Under the pieces are notes generated by a model that saw nothing but the letters and a program-made list of their open reading frames with translations, made no database searches and was not told where the DNA came from. Both the position numbers and the translations under genes were made by a program. A stretch of DNA of 64,000 bases from NCBI RefSeq assembly GCF_024198215.1, contig NZ_JAKCFA010000007.1, forward strand, positions 248,001 to 312,000, given 5' to 3'. Below, piece by piece: positions 53,270 to 64,000 of the stretch. Each line of letters opens with the position of its first letter. The first letter of the stretch is position 1. The stretch is from Myxococcus qinghaiensis. Its GTDB lineage: Bacteria > Myxococcota > Myxococcia > Myxococcales > Myxococcaceae.

Positions 53270-54283
53270 GTGACGACGCCCGCCCTCCAGACGGATCCGC
53301 TCGCCCCGCCCCTGCTGGATGCGCAGGGGCGCCGCATGACGTACCTGCGGCTGAGCATCACGGACCGCTGCAACTTCCGCTGCGCCTACTGCTCGCCCGC
53401 CTCCTGGGGCGGCAAGAAGGACCTGCTGAACGCAGAGGAGCTGGGGCGCATCGCCAGCATCTTCGCCGCGCTGGGCATCCGCCGCGTGCGCCTCACCGGG
53501 GGCGAGCCGCTCCTGCGTCCGGACATCCTGGACATCGCCCGCCGCATCGCCACCCTCCCTGGCGTGCGGCACCTGGCCATCACCACCAACGCCAGCCACC
53601 TGGAGGCCCTGGCCAGCCCGCTGCGCGAGGCAGGCGTCGACCAGCTCAACCTCAGCCTGGACACGCTGTCGCCGGAGACCTTCCGCCGCATCTCCAAGCA
53701 GGGCGACTTCGACGCCATCCTCCGAGGCATCGACGCGGCGGCGGCTTCGAACTACGCCTCGCTCAAGCTCAACGTCGTGGTGATGCGGGGCGTGAATGAC
53801 GGCGAGGCCCGCGCGCTGGTGGATTACGCGCACGCGCGCGGCATCACCCCGCGCTTCATCGAGCTGATGCCCTTTGGCCAGGGCGTCCCGGTGCCCACCG
53901 CAGAGCTGGTGGAGCGACTGCGCGCCGAGGGCCTGGACCTCTCCGCCGAGCCCGAGGAGACAGGCGCCGCCGCCGACTCCGTGACGTCCGGGCCCGCGCG
54001 CTACTGGAAGGCGCCTGGGGGCCGCGTGGGCTTCATCTCCCCGCTGACCCAGAACTTCTGCGGCGGGTGCAACCGCGTGCGCGTGGCGTCGAATGGCGAC
54101 CTGCGCAGCTGCCTGGGAGGCCGAGCGCAGGCGCCGCTGCACCAGCTCATCCGCGGCGGAGCCACCGACGTGGAGCTGGCCCGAGCCATCCGCGCCGCCC
54201 TGGGCGACAAGCCGGAGGGCCACCGCTTCACCGAGCCCGGCAACAGCGCCACGCTGCTGTCGATGATGGGCATCGGCGGCTGA
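53270..54283 (+). CDS. moaA: GTP 3',8-cyclase
   Basis: A 337-residue radical-SAM enzyme for the first step of molybdenum cofactor synthesis. N-terminal cluster CNFRCAYC, LTGGEPLLRPD, C-terminal cluster cysteines in FCGGCNRVRVASNGDLRSC, and the terminal double glycine (GIGG) needed for MoaC-linked function. The GTG start has no strong Shine-Dalgarno site. moeA of the same pathway is at 31382. Confidence 0.94.
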   Translation: MTTPALQTDPLAPPLLDAQGRRMTYLRLSITDRCNFRCAYCSPASWGGKKDLLNAEELGRIASIFAALGIRRVRLTGGEPLLRPDILDIARRIATLPGVRHLAITTNASHLEALASPLREAGVDQLNLSLDTLSPETFRRISKQGDFDAILRGIDAAAASNYASLKLNVVVMRGVNDGEARALVDYAHARGITPRFIELMPFGQGVPVPTAELVERLRAEGLDLSAEPEETGAAADSVTSGPARYWKAPGGRVGFISPLTQNFCGGCNRVRVASNGDLRSCLGGRAQAPLHQLIRGGATDVELARAIRAALGDKPEGHRFTEPGNSATLLSMMGIGG

Positions 54284-54310
54284 GAGCCGCGCCTGCGCTG
54301 GAAAGACGAC

Positions 54311-54374
54311 GGGCGGGCCCGCGCGCTCGCGCAAGGCCCGCCCGAGTGGCTCCTGGCTCTTCGATGAGAGCCAG
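54311..54374. terminator. Two hairpins between convergent moaA and DUF4870 genes
   Basis: GGGCGGGCC (54311-54319) pairs with GGCCCGCCC (54335-54343), and CTGGCTCT (54353-54360) pairs with AGAGCCAG (54367-54374). Neither has a long U run; together they probably stop or trim transcripts from both sides. Confidence 0.5.
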
Positions 54375-54394
54375 GGAAGCCTGCGCCGTGCCGA

Positions 54395-54784
54395 CTACTT
54401 CACCAACCGGATGGCGAACGGGTACTTGTACAGCTGACCCTCGTTCGCCTTCAGCCCACCGATGATGCCGAACACCAGCGCCACGATGCCGACGATGGGC
54501 AGCAGCACCAGGCCGATGCCGATACACGACGTGGCAACACCCACGAGGCCGGCGATGAAGAGGGTGATCTGGAAGTTCAGCGACTCCACCGAGTGCTCGC
54601 GAACAAAGGACGACTCCTTGCCCTTGGTCAGCATCAGCACCAGCGGAACCGCGAAGCCCAGGCCCACGAAGTTGGCCAGGATGGTTCCCATGTGGGCGAT
54701 CAGCCCCATCGTCTTCTCATCCTGGGTCGGCATCGGCGTGCCGGTGATGTACGAACCCATCTGCTCCCGCGGCGGAGTCTCCAT
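54395..54784 (-). CDS. DUF4870 membrane protein
   Basis: A 129-residue protein. A polar N-terminus (METPPREQMGSYITGTPMPT) is followed by the DUF4870 pattern: TMGLIAHMGTILANFVGLGF helix, the cytoplasmic KGKESSFVREHSVESLNFQ loop that is the family signature, and two further helices. Function unknown. ATG 54784 has GGGAGGGG eight bases upstream and is preferred to the longer frame. Confidence 0.88.
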   Translation of the reverse strand: METPPREQMGSYITGTPMPTQDEKTMGLIAHMGTILANFVGLGFAVPLVLMLTKGKESSFVREHSVESLNFQITLFIAGLVGVATSCIGIGLVLLPIVGIVALVFGIIGGLKANEGQLYKYPFAIRLVK

Positions 54785-54924
54785 GAAGTATCCCCTCCCG
54801 ATAATCGGGGGCGCGAACGCCGCGCCCATGCCTGCCTAACATGACATGCACCCACTCTCATTGTCACGTCTCGGACAGGTGATGTAGCGGGTCGTTTGAC
54901 GCCCTCGATTTCGGGTTGCCTGGC

Positions 54925-56947
<2,023 letters not shown>

Positions 56948-57180
56948 CGACTGGGTGAGCATCTAGCGCACACCGGGACGGGCTTCAACCCACCCGGAAG
57001 CCAGGGCTCGAAGCGCGCCAGTGAACATCCCGCGCGCAAGGAATGCGGGACACCCCATGACGGCGCAAAGCTTGCGCGTCCGGGACGCGGGAATCGCCGT
57101 GGCCCGAGGGAAGCCGGGCTGGCCTCCGCCGTGCAATGGCCTCCCAGCGAGTTCAATCCAGGACCGGGAGAGCACCACAC

Positions 57181-57612
57181 ATGAAGATCGTCGGCGAACT
57201 GATGACCCGTGAGGTGGTCACGCTCAAGGAGACGCAGAACCTGGGCAAGGCGGAGGAGCTGCTGCGGCTGCACCGCATCCGGCACCTGCCCGTCCTCCGG
57301 CAGGGAAAGCTCGTGGGCCTCATCACCCACCGCGACCTGCTCCGGGCCGCGGCCACGCACGCGTCGGACCCGGCCGCGCAGCCGCTGTGGGCCGCCGACA
57401 TCATGACCCGCGACGTGACGACGGTGACGCCCGAGGCGTCCCTGCGCGAGGCGGTGGAGATGATGCTGCGCAACAAGTTCGGCTGCCTTCCCGTCGTCGG
57501 GCAGGACGGCACGCTGCTCGGAATCCTCACCGAGGCGGACCTCGTGCGCTACGCGCAGCACCTCATCGAGGACAAGGACCGCCGCGAGCTTGCGAAGGAA
57601 TTCAACGCCTGA
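57181..57612 (+). CDS. Two-CBS-domain protein
   Basis: A 143-residue protein made of a tandem pair of CBS domains (about 1-60, VGELMTREVVTLKE ... LVGLITHRDLLRAA; and about 75-135, ADIMTRDVTTVTPE ... LLGILTEADLVRYA). Such stand-alone pairs bind adenosyl nucleotides and sense energy state. Target unknown. The ATG at 57181 follows GGGAGAG. Confidence 0.9.
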   Translation: MKIVGELMTREVVTLKETQNLGKAEELLRLHRIRHLPVLRQGKLVGLITHRDLLRAAATHASDPAAQPLWAADIMTRDVTTVTPEASLREAVEMMLRNKFGCLPVVGQDGTLLGILTEADLVRYAQHLIEDKDRRELAKEFNA

Positions 57613-57689
57613 GGTCCGCCTGCGTGTGACGGAGGCGAGCTCTCTTCCCCTGTCGCCTTCTCCCTGCCCTCCGTGACGGTCCGCCCCGC

Positions 57690-59102
57690 ATGACTTCCCC
57701 TCTCGCCTCGACCAGCGAAGACGCAGAGGCCCTGCTCCCCTCGCCACCCCAGGCGACTCCGCCGCCCTCGTCGCCACGTCGTTGGACGCGGCCCGTGCTG
57801 GCGCTGGTGGGGCTCGGCGCCGTGGCGGGACTCGCGGGCTTCGGCGTGCAAGGTGACGTCGCGTCACGCACGGTGCTCGTCGCCGGCGTGTGCCTGGTGC
57901 TGTGGCTCACGGAGCTGGTTCCCCCTTTCGTGCCCACCCTGCTCCTGCTGGGCGCCACTCCCGTGGTCCTCGGTCCGCTGGGTTCGGAGTACCGGCTGTC
58001 GTCCGTGCTCGCCTGGTGCGCGGACCCGGTGCTCATCCTGTTCCTCGGAGGCTTCACGCTGGAAGTGGCGGCCATGCGCCACGGCCTCGACTCGGCCGTG
58101 GCCCGGCACGTCGTTCGCCTGTCGCGAGGCCGGCCCCGGCTGCTGCTCCTGCTGGTCATGGGCGGCGTGGCCTTCCTCTCCATGTGGATGTCCAACGTGG
58201 CCGCGGCCGCGATGATGCTCGCCGCGCTCAAGCCCTTGCTGCTCGCCTCGCCTCCGGGCGCTCCGCTGCGACCCGCCCTGCTCGCGGGCGTGGCGCTGGG
58301 CGCGAACCTGGGCGGAATGGCGACGCCCGTGGGCAGCGGCCCCAACGCCCTCGCCGTCTCCGCCGCGAGCGCTCACGCGCAAGTCACCTTCGCGGGCTGG
58401 ATGGCCTTCGCCCTGCCCCTCACCCTCCTCATGCTGCTCCTGGGCTTCGGCCTCGTGCTGCTGCGCTTTCGCATGCGTGGCCTGCTGACCTTGCCCGCAC
58501 AGCCGGCCCGCACGCTCGACGTCTCCGGTCGACGGGTGCTCGCGGTGAGTGCCACCTGTGTGATTGCCTGGCTGACGGAGCCGCTCCATGGCGTGCCCGC
58601 ACCGGTGGTGGCCCTGGGCGCCACCGCGCTGCTGTTCGGCACCGGACTGCTCAAGCGCGAGGACCTGGGACGCCTCGACTGGTCCACGCTGCTGCTCATC
58701 GCCGGAGGCCTCGCGCTGGGGAAGCTGCTGGAACACTCCGGTCTGGTGGCTCACGCCCTCGATGGCGCCCGGCTGGAGGCGTGGCCTCGCGAGGCCCGCT
58801 TGGGGGCGCTCGTCGTCGTCGCCGCGGGGCTGTCCGCGCTGATGAGCAACACCGGCACCGCCGCGCTGCTCATGCCCCTGGCCCTGAGCATGGAGCCCTC
58901 CGCGTCCACGCCCATCCTCGTCGCCATGGGGTGCTCGTTCGGCATCCCCTTCGCCATCAGCACCCCGCCCAACGCGATGGCCGCGGGCGAGGGACTCGAC
59001 ACCGCCGAGCTGCTCAAGTTGGGGCTTCCCCTCATGTTGGCCGGCTGTCTGCTGGTCAGCTTGACGGGCCCCATGGTGCTACGGCTCTTTGGGCTGCCAT
59101 GA
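57690..59102 (+). CDS. SLC13/DASS-family anion transporter
   Basis: A 470-residue membrane protein with about eleven helices. Both substrate-site repeats of the family are present: SMWMSNVAAAAMM in the first half and LMSNTGTAALLMP in the second, along with VGSGPNALA and ISTPPNAMA. Substrates of the family are sulfate, phosphate or C4-dicarboxylates with sodium; none can be singled out. A Pro/Ser-rich cytoplasmic N-terminus (1-30) precedes the first helix. Confidence 0.88.
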   Translation: MTSPLASTSEDAEALLPSPPQATPPPSSPRRWTRPVLALVGLGAVAGLAGFGVQGDVASRTVLVAGVCLVLWLTELVPPFVPTLLLLGATPVVLGPLGSEYRLSSVLAWCADPVLILFLGGFTLEVAAMRHGLDSAVARHVVRLSRGRPRLLLLLVMGGVAFLSMWMSNVAAAAMMLAALKPLLLASPPGAPLRPALLAGVALGANLGGMATPVGSGPNALAVSAASAHAQVTFAGWMAFALPLTLLMLLLGFGLVLLRFRMRGLLTLPAQPARTLDVSGRRVLAVSATCVIAWLTEPLHGVPAPVVALGATALLFGTGLLKREDLGRLDWSTLLLIAGGLALGKLLEHSGLVAHALDGARLEAWPREARLGALVVVAAGLSALMSNTGTAALLMPLALSMEPSASTPILVAMGCSFGIPFAISTPPNAMAAGEGLDTAELLKLGLPLMLAGCLLVSLTGPMVLRLFGLP

Positions 59103-59221
59103 GCTACCCTCGCTCGCCCGTCCGGGGCCGCAGGGCGAATCCCCGGCCCACCATGAAGCACCTTCGCGGCACACGGGTTGAAAGGGCAATGCCGGAACAG
59201 GGCCCGGCGCAAGGAGTGCCC

Positions 59222-59743
59222 ATGACGTCCGTGATCATCACTGAGTACGAAACGCGCCTGTATTGGCAAGGCGATCGGGGTGCCGTGCTGACGAGCGACC
59301 GGGCGCCTCCCGTGCCCATCGGACTGCCGCTCGTCGAGCCCGGCGCGATGGAGGACGGACTCTGGGCCCCAGAGACGCTGCTGGTGGGCGCTGTGGAGGG
59401 ACGCACGCTGCTGGCGTTCCTGGAGCGGGCACGCGAGGCGGACGTCAACGTCCTCTTCTACCAGAGCTGCGCGGTGGCGCGCGTCGTGGGCGGGCCGGGC
59501 CAGCCGCCGCACCTCACCGACCTCATCGTCCGCCCCCACGTCGCAGTCGCCACGGACCTGGACGCGGAGGTGGTGCGGCTCATCTTCTCCGAGCTGCCCG
59601 CCCACTGCTTCCCCAGCTCCGTCATCCAGATAACGCCGCGCATCGAAGCCGTCGTCGAGACGTGGCATGCCCGCGCCGCGAGCCCCCACCCCGCGCCAGA
59701 CGCGCCTCTCGCGAAGCCCCTCCCCAGCATCGCCCTTCCCTGA
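59222..59743 (+). CDS. OsmC-like protein lacking the first catalytic cysteine
   Basis: A 173-residue OsmC/Ohr-fold protein: N-terminal strands (ITEYETRLYWQGDRGAVL), the central helix (LWAPETLLVGAVEGRTLLAF, 47-66) and the C-terminal HCFPSSVIQI region with C129. In peroxidase members the central helix carries a catalytic cysteine; here that position reads Glu-Gly (59-60). It is therefore probably not a thiol peroxidase. ATG 59222 has AAGGAG six bases upstream. It is 22 bases before the response regulator gene and probably cotranscribed with it. Confidence 0.75.
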   Translation: MTSVIITEYETRLYWQGDRGAVLTSDRAPPVPIGLPLVEPGAMEDGLWAPETLLVGAVEGRTLLAFLERAREADVNVLFYQSCAVARVVGGPGQPPHLTDLIVRPHVAVATDLDAEVVRLIFSELPAHCFPSSVIQITPRIEAVVETWHARAASPHPAPDAPLAKPLPSIALP

Positions 59744-59765
59744 CCCCACCTCCGAGCCCCCATCC

Positions 59766-61187
<1,422 letters not shown>

Positions 61188-61239
61188 CGCGCAGGCGGAT
61201 ACCACCCCGCGCGCGACGCGGTGTTCCATCTCAGGCATC

Positions 61240-61281
61240 TACGACGTCCGTCGTTGACAGTTACGACGCACGTCGTAATAC
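61240..61281 (+). promoter_or_regulatory. Promoter with two BlaI-type operator dyads
   Basis: TTGACA (61254-61259) and TAATAC (61276-61281) with a 16-base spacer form a strong promoter. ACGACGTCCGTCGT (61241-61254) abuts the -35 and TACGACGCACGTCGTA (61262-61277) fills the spacer and enters the -10; the two share the ACGACG-N2-CGTCGT core. A repressor bound here would block RNA polymerase, the expected autoregulation of a BlaI/MecI repressor. Confidence 0.85.
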
Positions 61282-61289
61282 TTTCGCGA

Positions 61290-61682
61290 ATGACGCCCGT
61301 TCCACCGCAGCCGACGCGCGCCGAGCTGGCCATCCTCCGAGTCCTCTGGCAGTTGGGGCCCAGCACCGTCCGTCGGGTGCATGAGTCGCTCCGGGACACG
61401 CAGGACAAGGACACCGGCTACACCACGGTCCTCAAGCTCCTCCAGAACATGACGGAGAAGGGGCTCGTCCAGCGCGACGAGAGCGAGCGCACCCATGTCT
61501 ACGAAGCGGCCCTGAGCCAGAAGCGCACGCAGCGGGACTTGCTGCGGGACTTGATGGACCGGGCCTTCGGCGGCTCGGCGTCCAGCGTCGTGGCCCAGGC
61601 GCTTTCGATGAAGCGGGCCTCCGCGGAAGAGCTGGCGGAGATCCGGAAGCTGCTCGACGAGCACGAGAGGCGGGGGAAGTGA
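61290..61682 (+). CDS. BlaI/MecI-family repressor
   Basis: A 130-residue winged-helix repressor: ELAILRVLWQLGPSTVRRVH and TGYTTVLKLLQNMTEKGLVQRDESERTHVYEA are the DNA-binding part, followed by the C-terminal dimerisation helices (RDLLRDLMDRAFGGSASSVV). In this class proteolysis triggered by a membrane M56 sensor relieves repression; such a protein is encoded next, with a one-base overlap. ATG 61290 starts eight bases after the -10, so the mRNA is probably leaderless. Confidence 0.92.
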   Translation: MTPVPPQPTRAELAILRVLWQLGPSTVRRVHESLRDTQDKDTGYTTVLKLLQNMTEKGLVQRDESERTHVYEAALSQKRTQRDLLRDLMDRAFGGSASSVVAQALSMKRASAEELAEIRKLLDEHERRGK

Positions 61683-63577
61683 TGGACGTGCTGGACTCAC
61701 TGGAACAAGCCCTGCTCGCCTTCGCCTGGCAAGGCGCGGCGGTGGCGCTGGTGGTCGCGGGGCTGCTGGCCTTGATGTCGCGTCGCTCGGCGCGGGGCCG
61801 CTACGCCGTCGCCTGTCTGGGCCTGCTGACCATGGCCCTGCTACCGCTCGCCACGTGCCTCGGCGCGCTGCTGGGGACGACGGGCACCGCGGCTCCCGTG
61901 GCGGGTGGAATGTCCGCCCAGACGCTCCTGTCCGCGACGCTGCCTCCGGGCACCACGCTGGAGAGCGTGGCCGAGCCCGCGACGGTGGCGGCCGGGACGT
62001 CCTGGCTGGAGCTGTTGCGGCCGTGGCTCCTGCCGGCCTGGTGCTGCGGCGTGCTGCTGCTGTCCGCCCGGATGCTCATCTCCTGGTACGCGGCCCAGCG
62101 GCTGTCCCGACTGCACACCCAGGAGCCCGCGCCCGCCTGGCGTGAGGCCCTGGCCCAAGCGCTCTCGCGGCTGCGCCTGACGCGCCCCGTCCGACTGCTG
62201 GCCTCCGCTCGCGTCGACGTGCCCCAGGTCATCGGCCTGTGGCGTCCGCTCATCCTCGTCCCCGCGGGTGCCATCGCCGGACTGACGCCCGCGCAGTTGG
62301 AGGCGGTGCTCGCGCACGAACTCGCGCACATCCAACGGCACGACTACCTGGTCAACCTGCTCCAGGCGCTGGTGGAGACCTTCCTCTTCTACCACCCCGC
62401 CGTCTGGTGGCTGTCGCACCGCATCCGCGAGGAGCGCGAGCACTGCGCGGATGACCTCGCCGTGCAGTCGTGCGGAGACGCCTTCCTCTATGCGCGCGCG
62501 CTCGCTCACATCGAGCAGCTTCGCGCGCCGCCGTCCGCCCTGCTCGCGCTCGGCGCGGATGGAGGCTCGCTGCTCGGACGCATCCGCCGCCTGCTGGCCG
62601 TGCCGGAGGCGCATGCCCCGCGCAGGTCCTGGCGCCTGGTCAGTGGACTGGGCGGCGCCGCGCTCGCCCTCGCGCTGGGCACCTCCCAGGTCCCCCTGCC
62701 GGCCATGGCCGTTACGCCCGGCGCCCCCGACACCGTGTCCGCCGAGGCCACGCCTCCCCCGAGCCATGAGCAGGCCTTCGCGGCGGACGAGCCGCCCATC
62801 CACCGGCCGCTCGTCGCGCCCCTGCCGCGCGTCCTGCCCGTCAACATCTCCTCCACCGTGGGCCGGCCGGCCCGTGCCACCGTCAAGGCTCCGCCGAAGA
62901 AGGTGCGTGAGCCCGGCCCGCGCCCGCTGCTCATCCCGGACACGCAGAGCATCGTCCGCACGGAGCTGCCCCGGACGCCCTACTCGCTCGACGCTGAGCC
63001 GGCGACTCCCGCCATCGCCCTGGAGAGCGCGCCTGCCGCCCCCGTCCAGGTGGCCGAGGCCCCGCCCCAGGTGGAGCAGCCCCTCCCGACGCCGGTTCCC
63101 GTCGCCACCACGCCCAGACCCGCGCAAGACGGCGTCTTCACGCTCGGCCCCGGCATCACCCCGCCCCGCTTCCTGTCAGGGAGCCGGATGCACTTCGCGG
63201 ACCTGACCCAGCACATGCGCTCGCGCATGTCCGCCGTCCCCAAGGGCGCGGTCGTCACCCGCTGCACCATCACCGCCGAGGGCTCCGTCACCGACTGCAA
63301 GTCGCTCCAGGGGCTCTCCGGCCTGGAGGAGGGCGTCATCCGCGCGCTCACCACGTGGCGCTACGAGCCCGCGACGCTCGATGGCAAGCCCGTGCCCGTG
63401 CACTACGAGTTCGACATCTGGTTCACCAACGAGCCCGGTGGCGGCATGGACGAGCGGCGTCAGGTCGCCAGCGCGGACAAGCCGGGCAAGCGCGCGGACG
63501 GCGCCAACCAGAGCGCCTGCATCCTCTGCGCGAGCGTCTCCGCGTCCAGCCTGGCCACGCCGCCGCTGGGCTTCTGA
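61682..63577 (+). CDS. M56 (BlaR1-like) metalloprotease fused to a TonB C-terminal domain
   Basis: A 631-residue membrane protein. N-terminal helices (10-32, 42-65, 110-135), a zinc metalloprotease domain with HELAH (212-216) and the downstream glutamate in REEREHCAD (about 249-257), one more helix near 320-340, a Pro/Ala/Val-rich periplasmic linker (about 345-500), and a C-terminal TonB-like domain (VVTRCTITAEGSVTDCKSLQ ... TTWRYEPATLDGKPVPVHYE). It should sense a signal and cleave the BlaI-type repressor. The TonB-like tail replaces the penicillin-binding sensor of BlaR1, so the trigger is not likely a beta-lactam. Confidence 0.9.
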   Translation: MDVLDSLEQALLAFAWQGAAVALVVAGLLALMSRRSARGRYAVACLGLLTMALLPLATCLGALLGTTGTAAPVAGGMSAQTLLSATLPPGTTLESVAEPATVAAGTSWLELLRPWLLPAWCCGVLLLSARMLISWYAAQRLSRLHTQEPAPAWREALAQALSRLRLTRPVRLLASARVDVPQVIGLWRPLILVPAGAIAGLTPAQLEAVLAHELAHIQRHDYLVNLLQALVETFLFYHPAVWWLSHRIREEREHCADDLAVQSCGDAFLYARALAHIEQLRAPPSALLALGADGGSLLGRIRRLLAVPEAHAPRRSWRLVSGLGGAALALALGTSQVPLPAMAVTPGAPDTVSAEATPPPSHEQAFAADEPPIHRPLVAPLPRVLPVNISSTVGRPARATVKAPPKKVREPGPRPLLIPDTQSIVRTELPRTPYSLDAEPATPAIALESAPAAPVQVAEAPPQVEQPLPTPVPVATTPRPAQDGVFTLGPGITPPRFLSGSRMHFADLTQHMRSRMSAVPKGAVVTRCTITAEGSVTDCKSLQGLSGLEEGVIRALTTWRYEPATLDGKPVPVHYEFDIWFTNEPGGGMDERRQVASADKPGKRADGANQSACILCASVSASSLATPPLGF

Positions 63578-63616
63578 GCCTCACCCGCGAGTGACACCGG
63601 TGCGCGCGGGCTCGCC

Positions 63617-64000
<384 letters not shown>

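Overview
The window is high-GC, tightly packed bacterial DNA with the gene style of a myxobacterium (Myxococcota, probably Cystobacterineae such as Myxococcus or Corallococcus). The inference rests on the sigma-54 enhancer-binding response regulators, TPR lipoproteins, an RNase R with a very long Lys/Ala-rich tail, multi-domain fusions and GTG starts. I see no tRNA, rRNA, CRISPR array, insertion sequence or prophage; it looks like ordinary chromosome with several unusual fusions.

Regions. 1-720: a small phospholipase-A2-like protein. 721-8854: an NtrC-type two-component system divergent from a TolC-MacB-MacA-MacB efflux operon; the intergenic DNA carries a sigma-54 promoter and matching palindromes that probably bind the regulator. 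8900-13087: an SDR oxidoreductase, a membrane metallophosphoesterase, a zinc-ribbon protein and a PhoD-type phosphatase. 13284-17213: a huge secreted G8/beta-helix protein of the CEMIP/TMEM2 type. 17253-19647: an ECF sigma factor with a SnoaL-like tail, its divergent small partner and a TPR lipoprotein. 19820-21780: glutathione-dependent formaldehyde detoxification (frmA-frmB). 21940-24334: an aquaporin fused to a decayed arsenate-reductase domain, then a MgtC/DUF4010 membrane protein. 24353-31215: small membrane and lipoproteins, RNase R, and a protein with a histone-H1-like N-terminus. 31382-34297: moeA, ribA and an MBL-fold hydrolase. 34325-41189: a lipoylation block (lpdA, lipA, an E2 acyltransferase, a TPR/ClpX-zinc-finger/ATPase protein, and lipB fused to a Nudix hydrolase). 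43148-50354: a complete his operon, hisG-D-C-H-A-B-F-N-IE, in which every junction overlaps by 1 or 4 bases. 50401-50601: the his leader region, with a previously unlisted His-rich leader ORF and a terminator forming a classical attenuator. 50669-57612: thiO, an RpfG-like HD-GYP regulator, moaA, a DUF4870 protein, thiC under a TPP riboswitch, and a CBS protein. 57690-64000: an SLC13 transporter, an OsmC-like protein, a second NtrC-type regulator, a BlaI/M56-TonB pair with a clear promoter/operator, and the 3' part of a histidine kinase cut by the window end.

The strongest new observation is the his attenuator: an ORF with eight histidines in 30 codons, a stop, then an 11-bp GC hairpin followed by a U run, just before hisG. 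Second is the set of 15-bp dyads and the GG-N10-GC promoter linking the two-component system to the efflux operon. Four start codons in the window lie 7-8 bases after a -10-like hexamer and lack a Shine-Dalgarno site, suggesting leaderless transcripts. All function calls are from reading the sequence; no database search was run.
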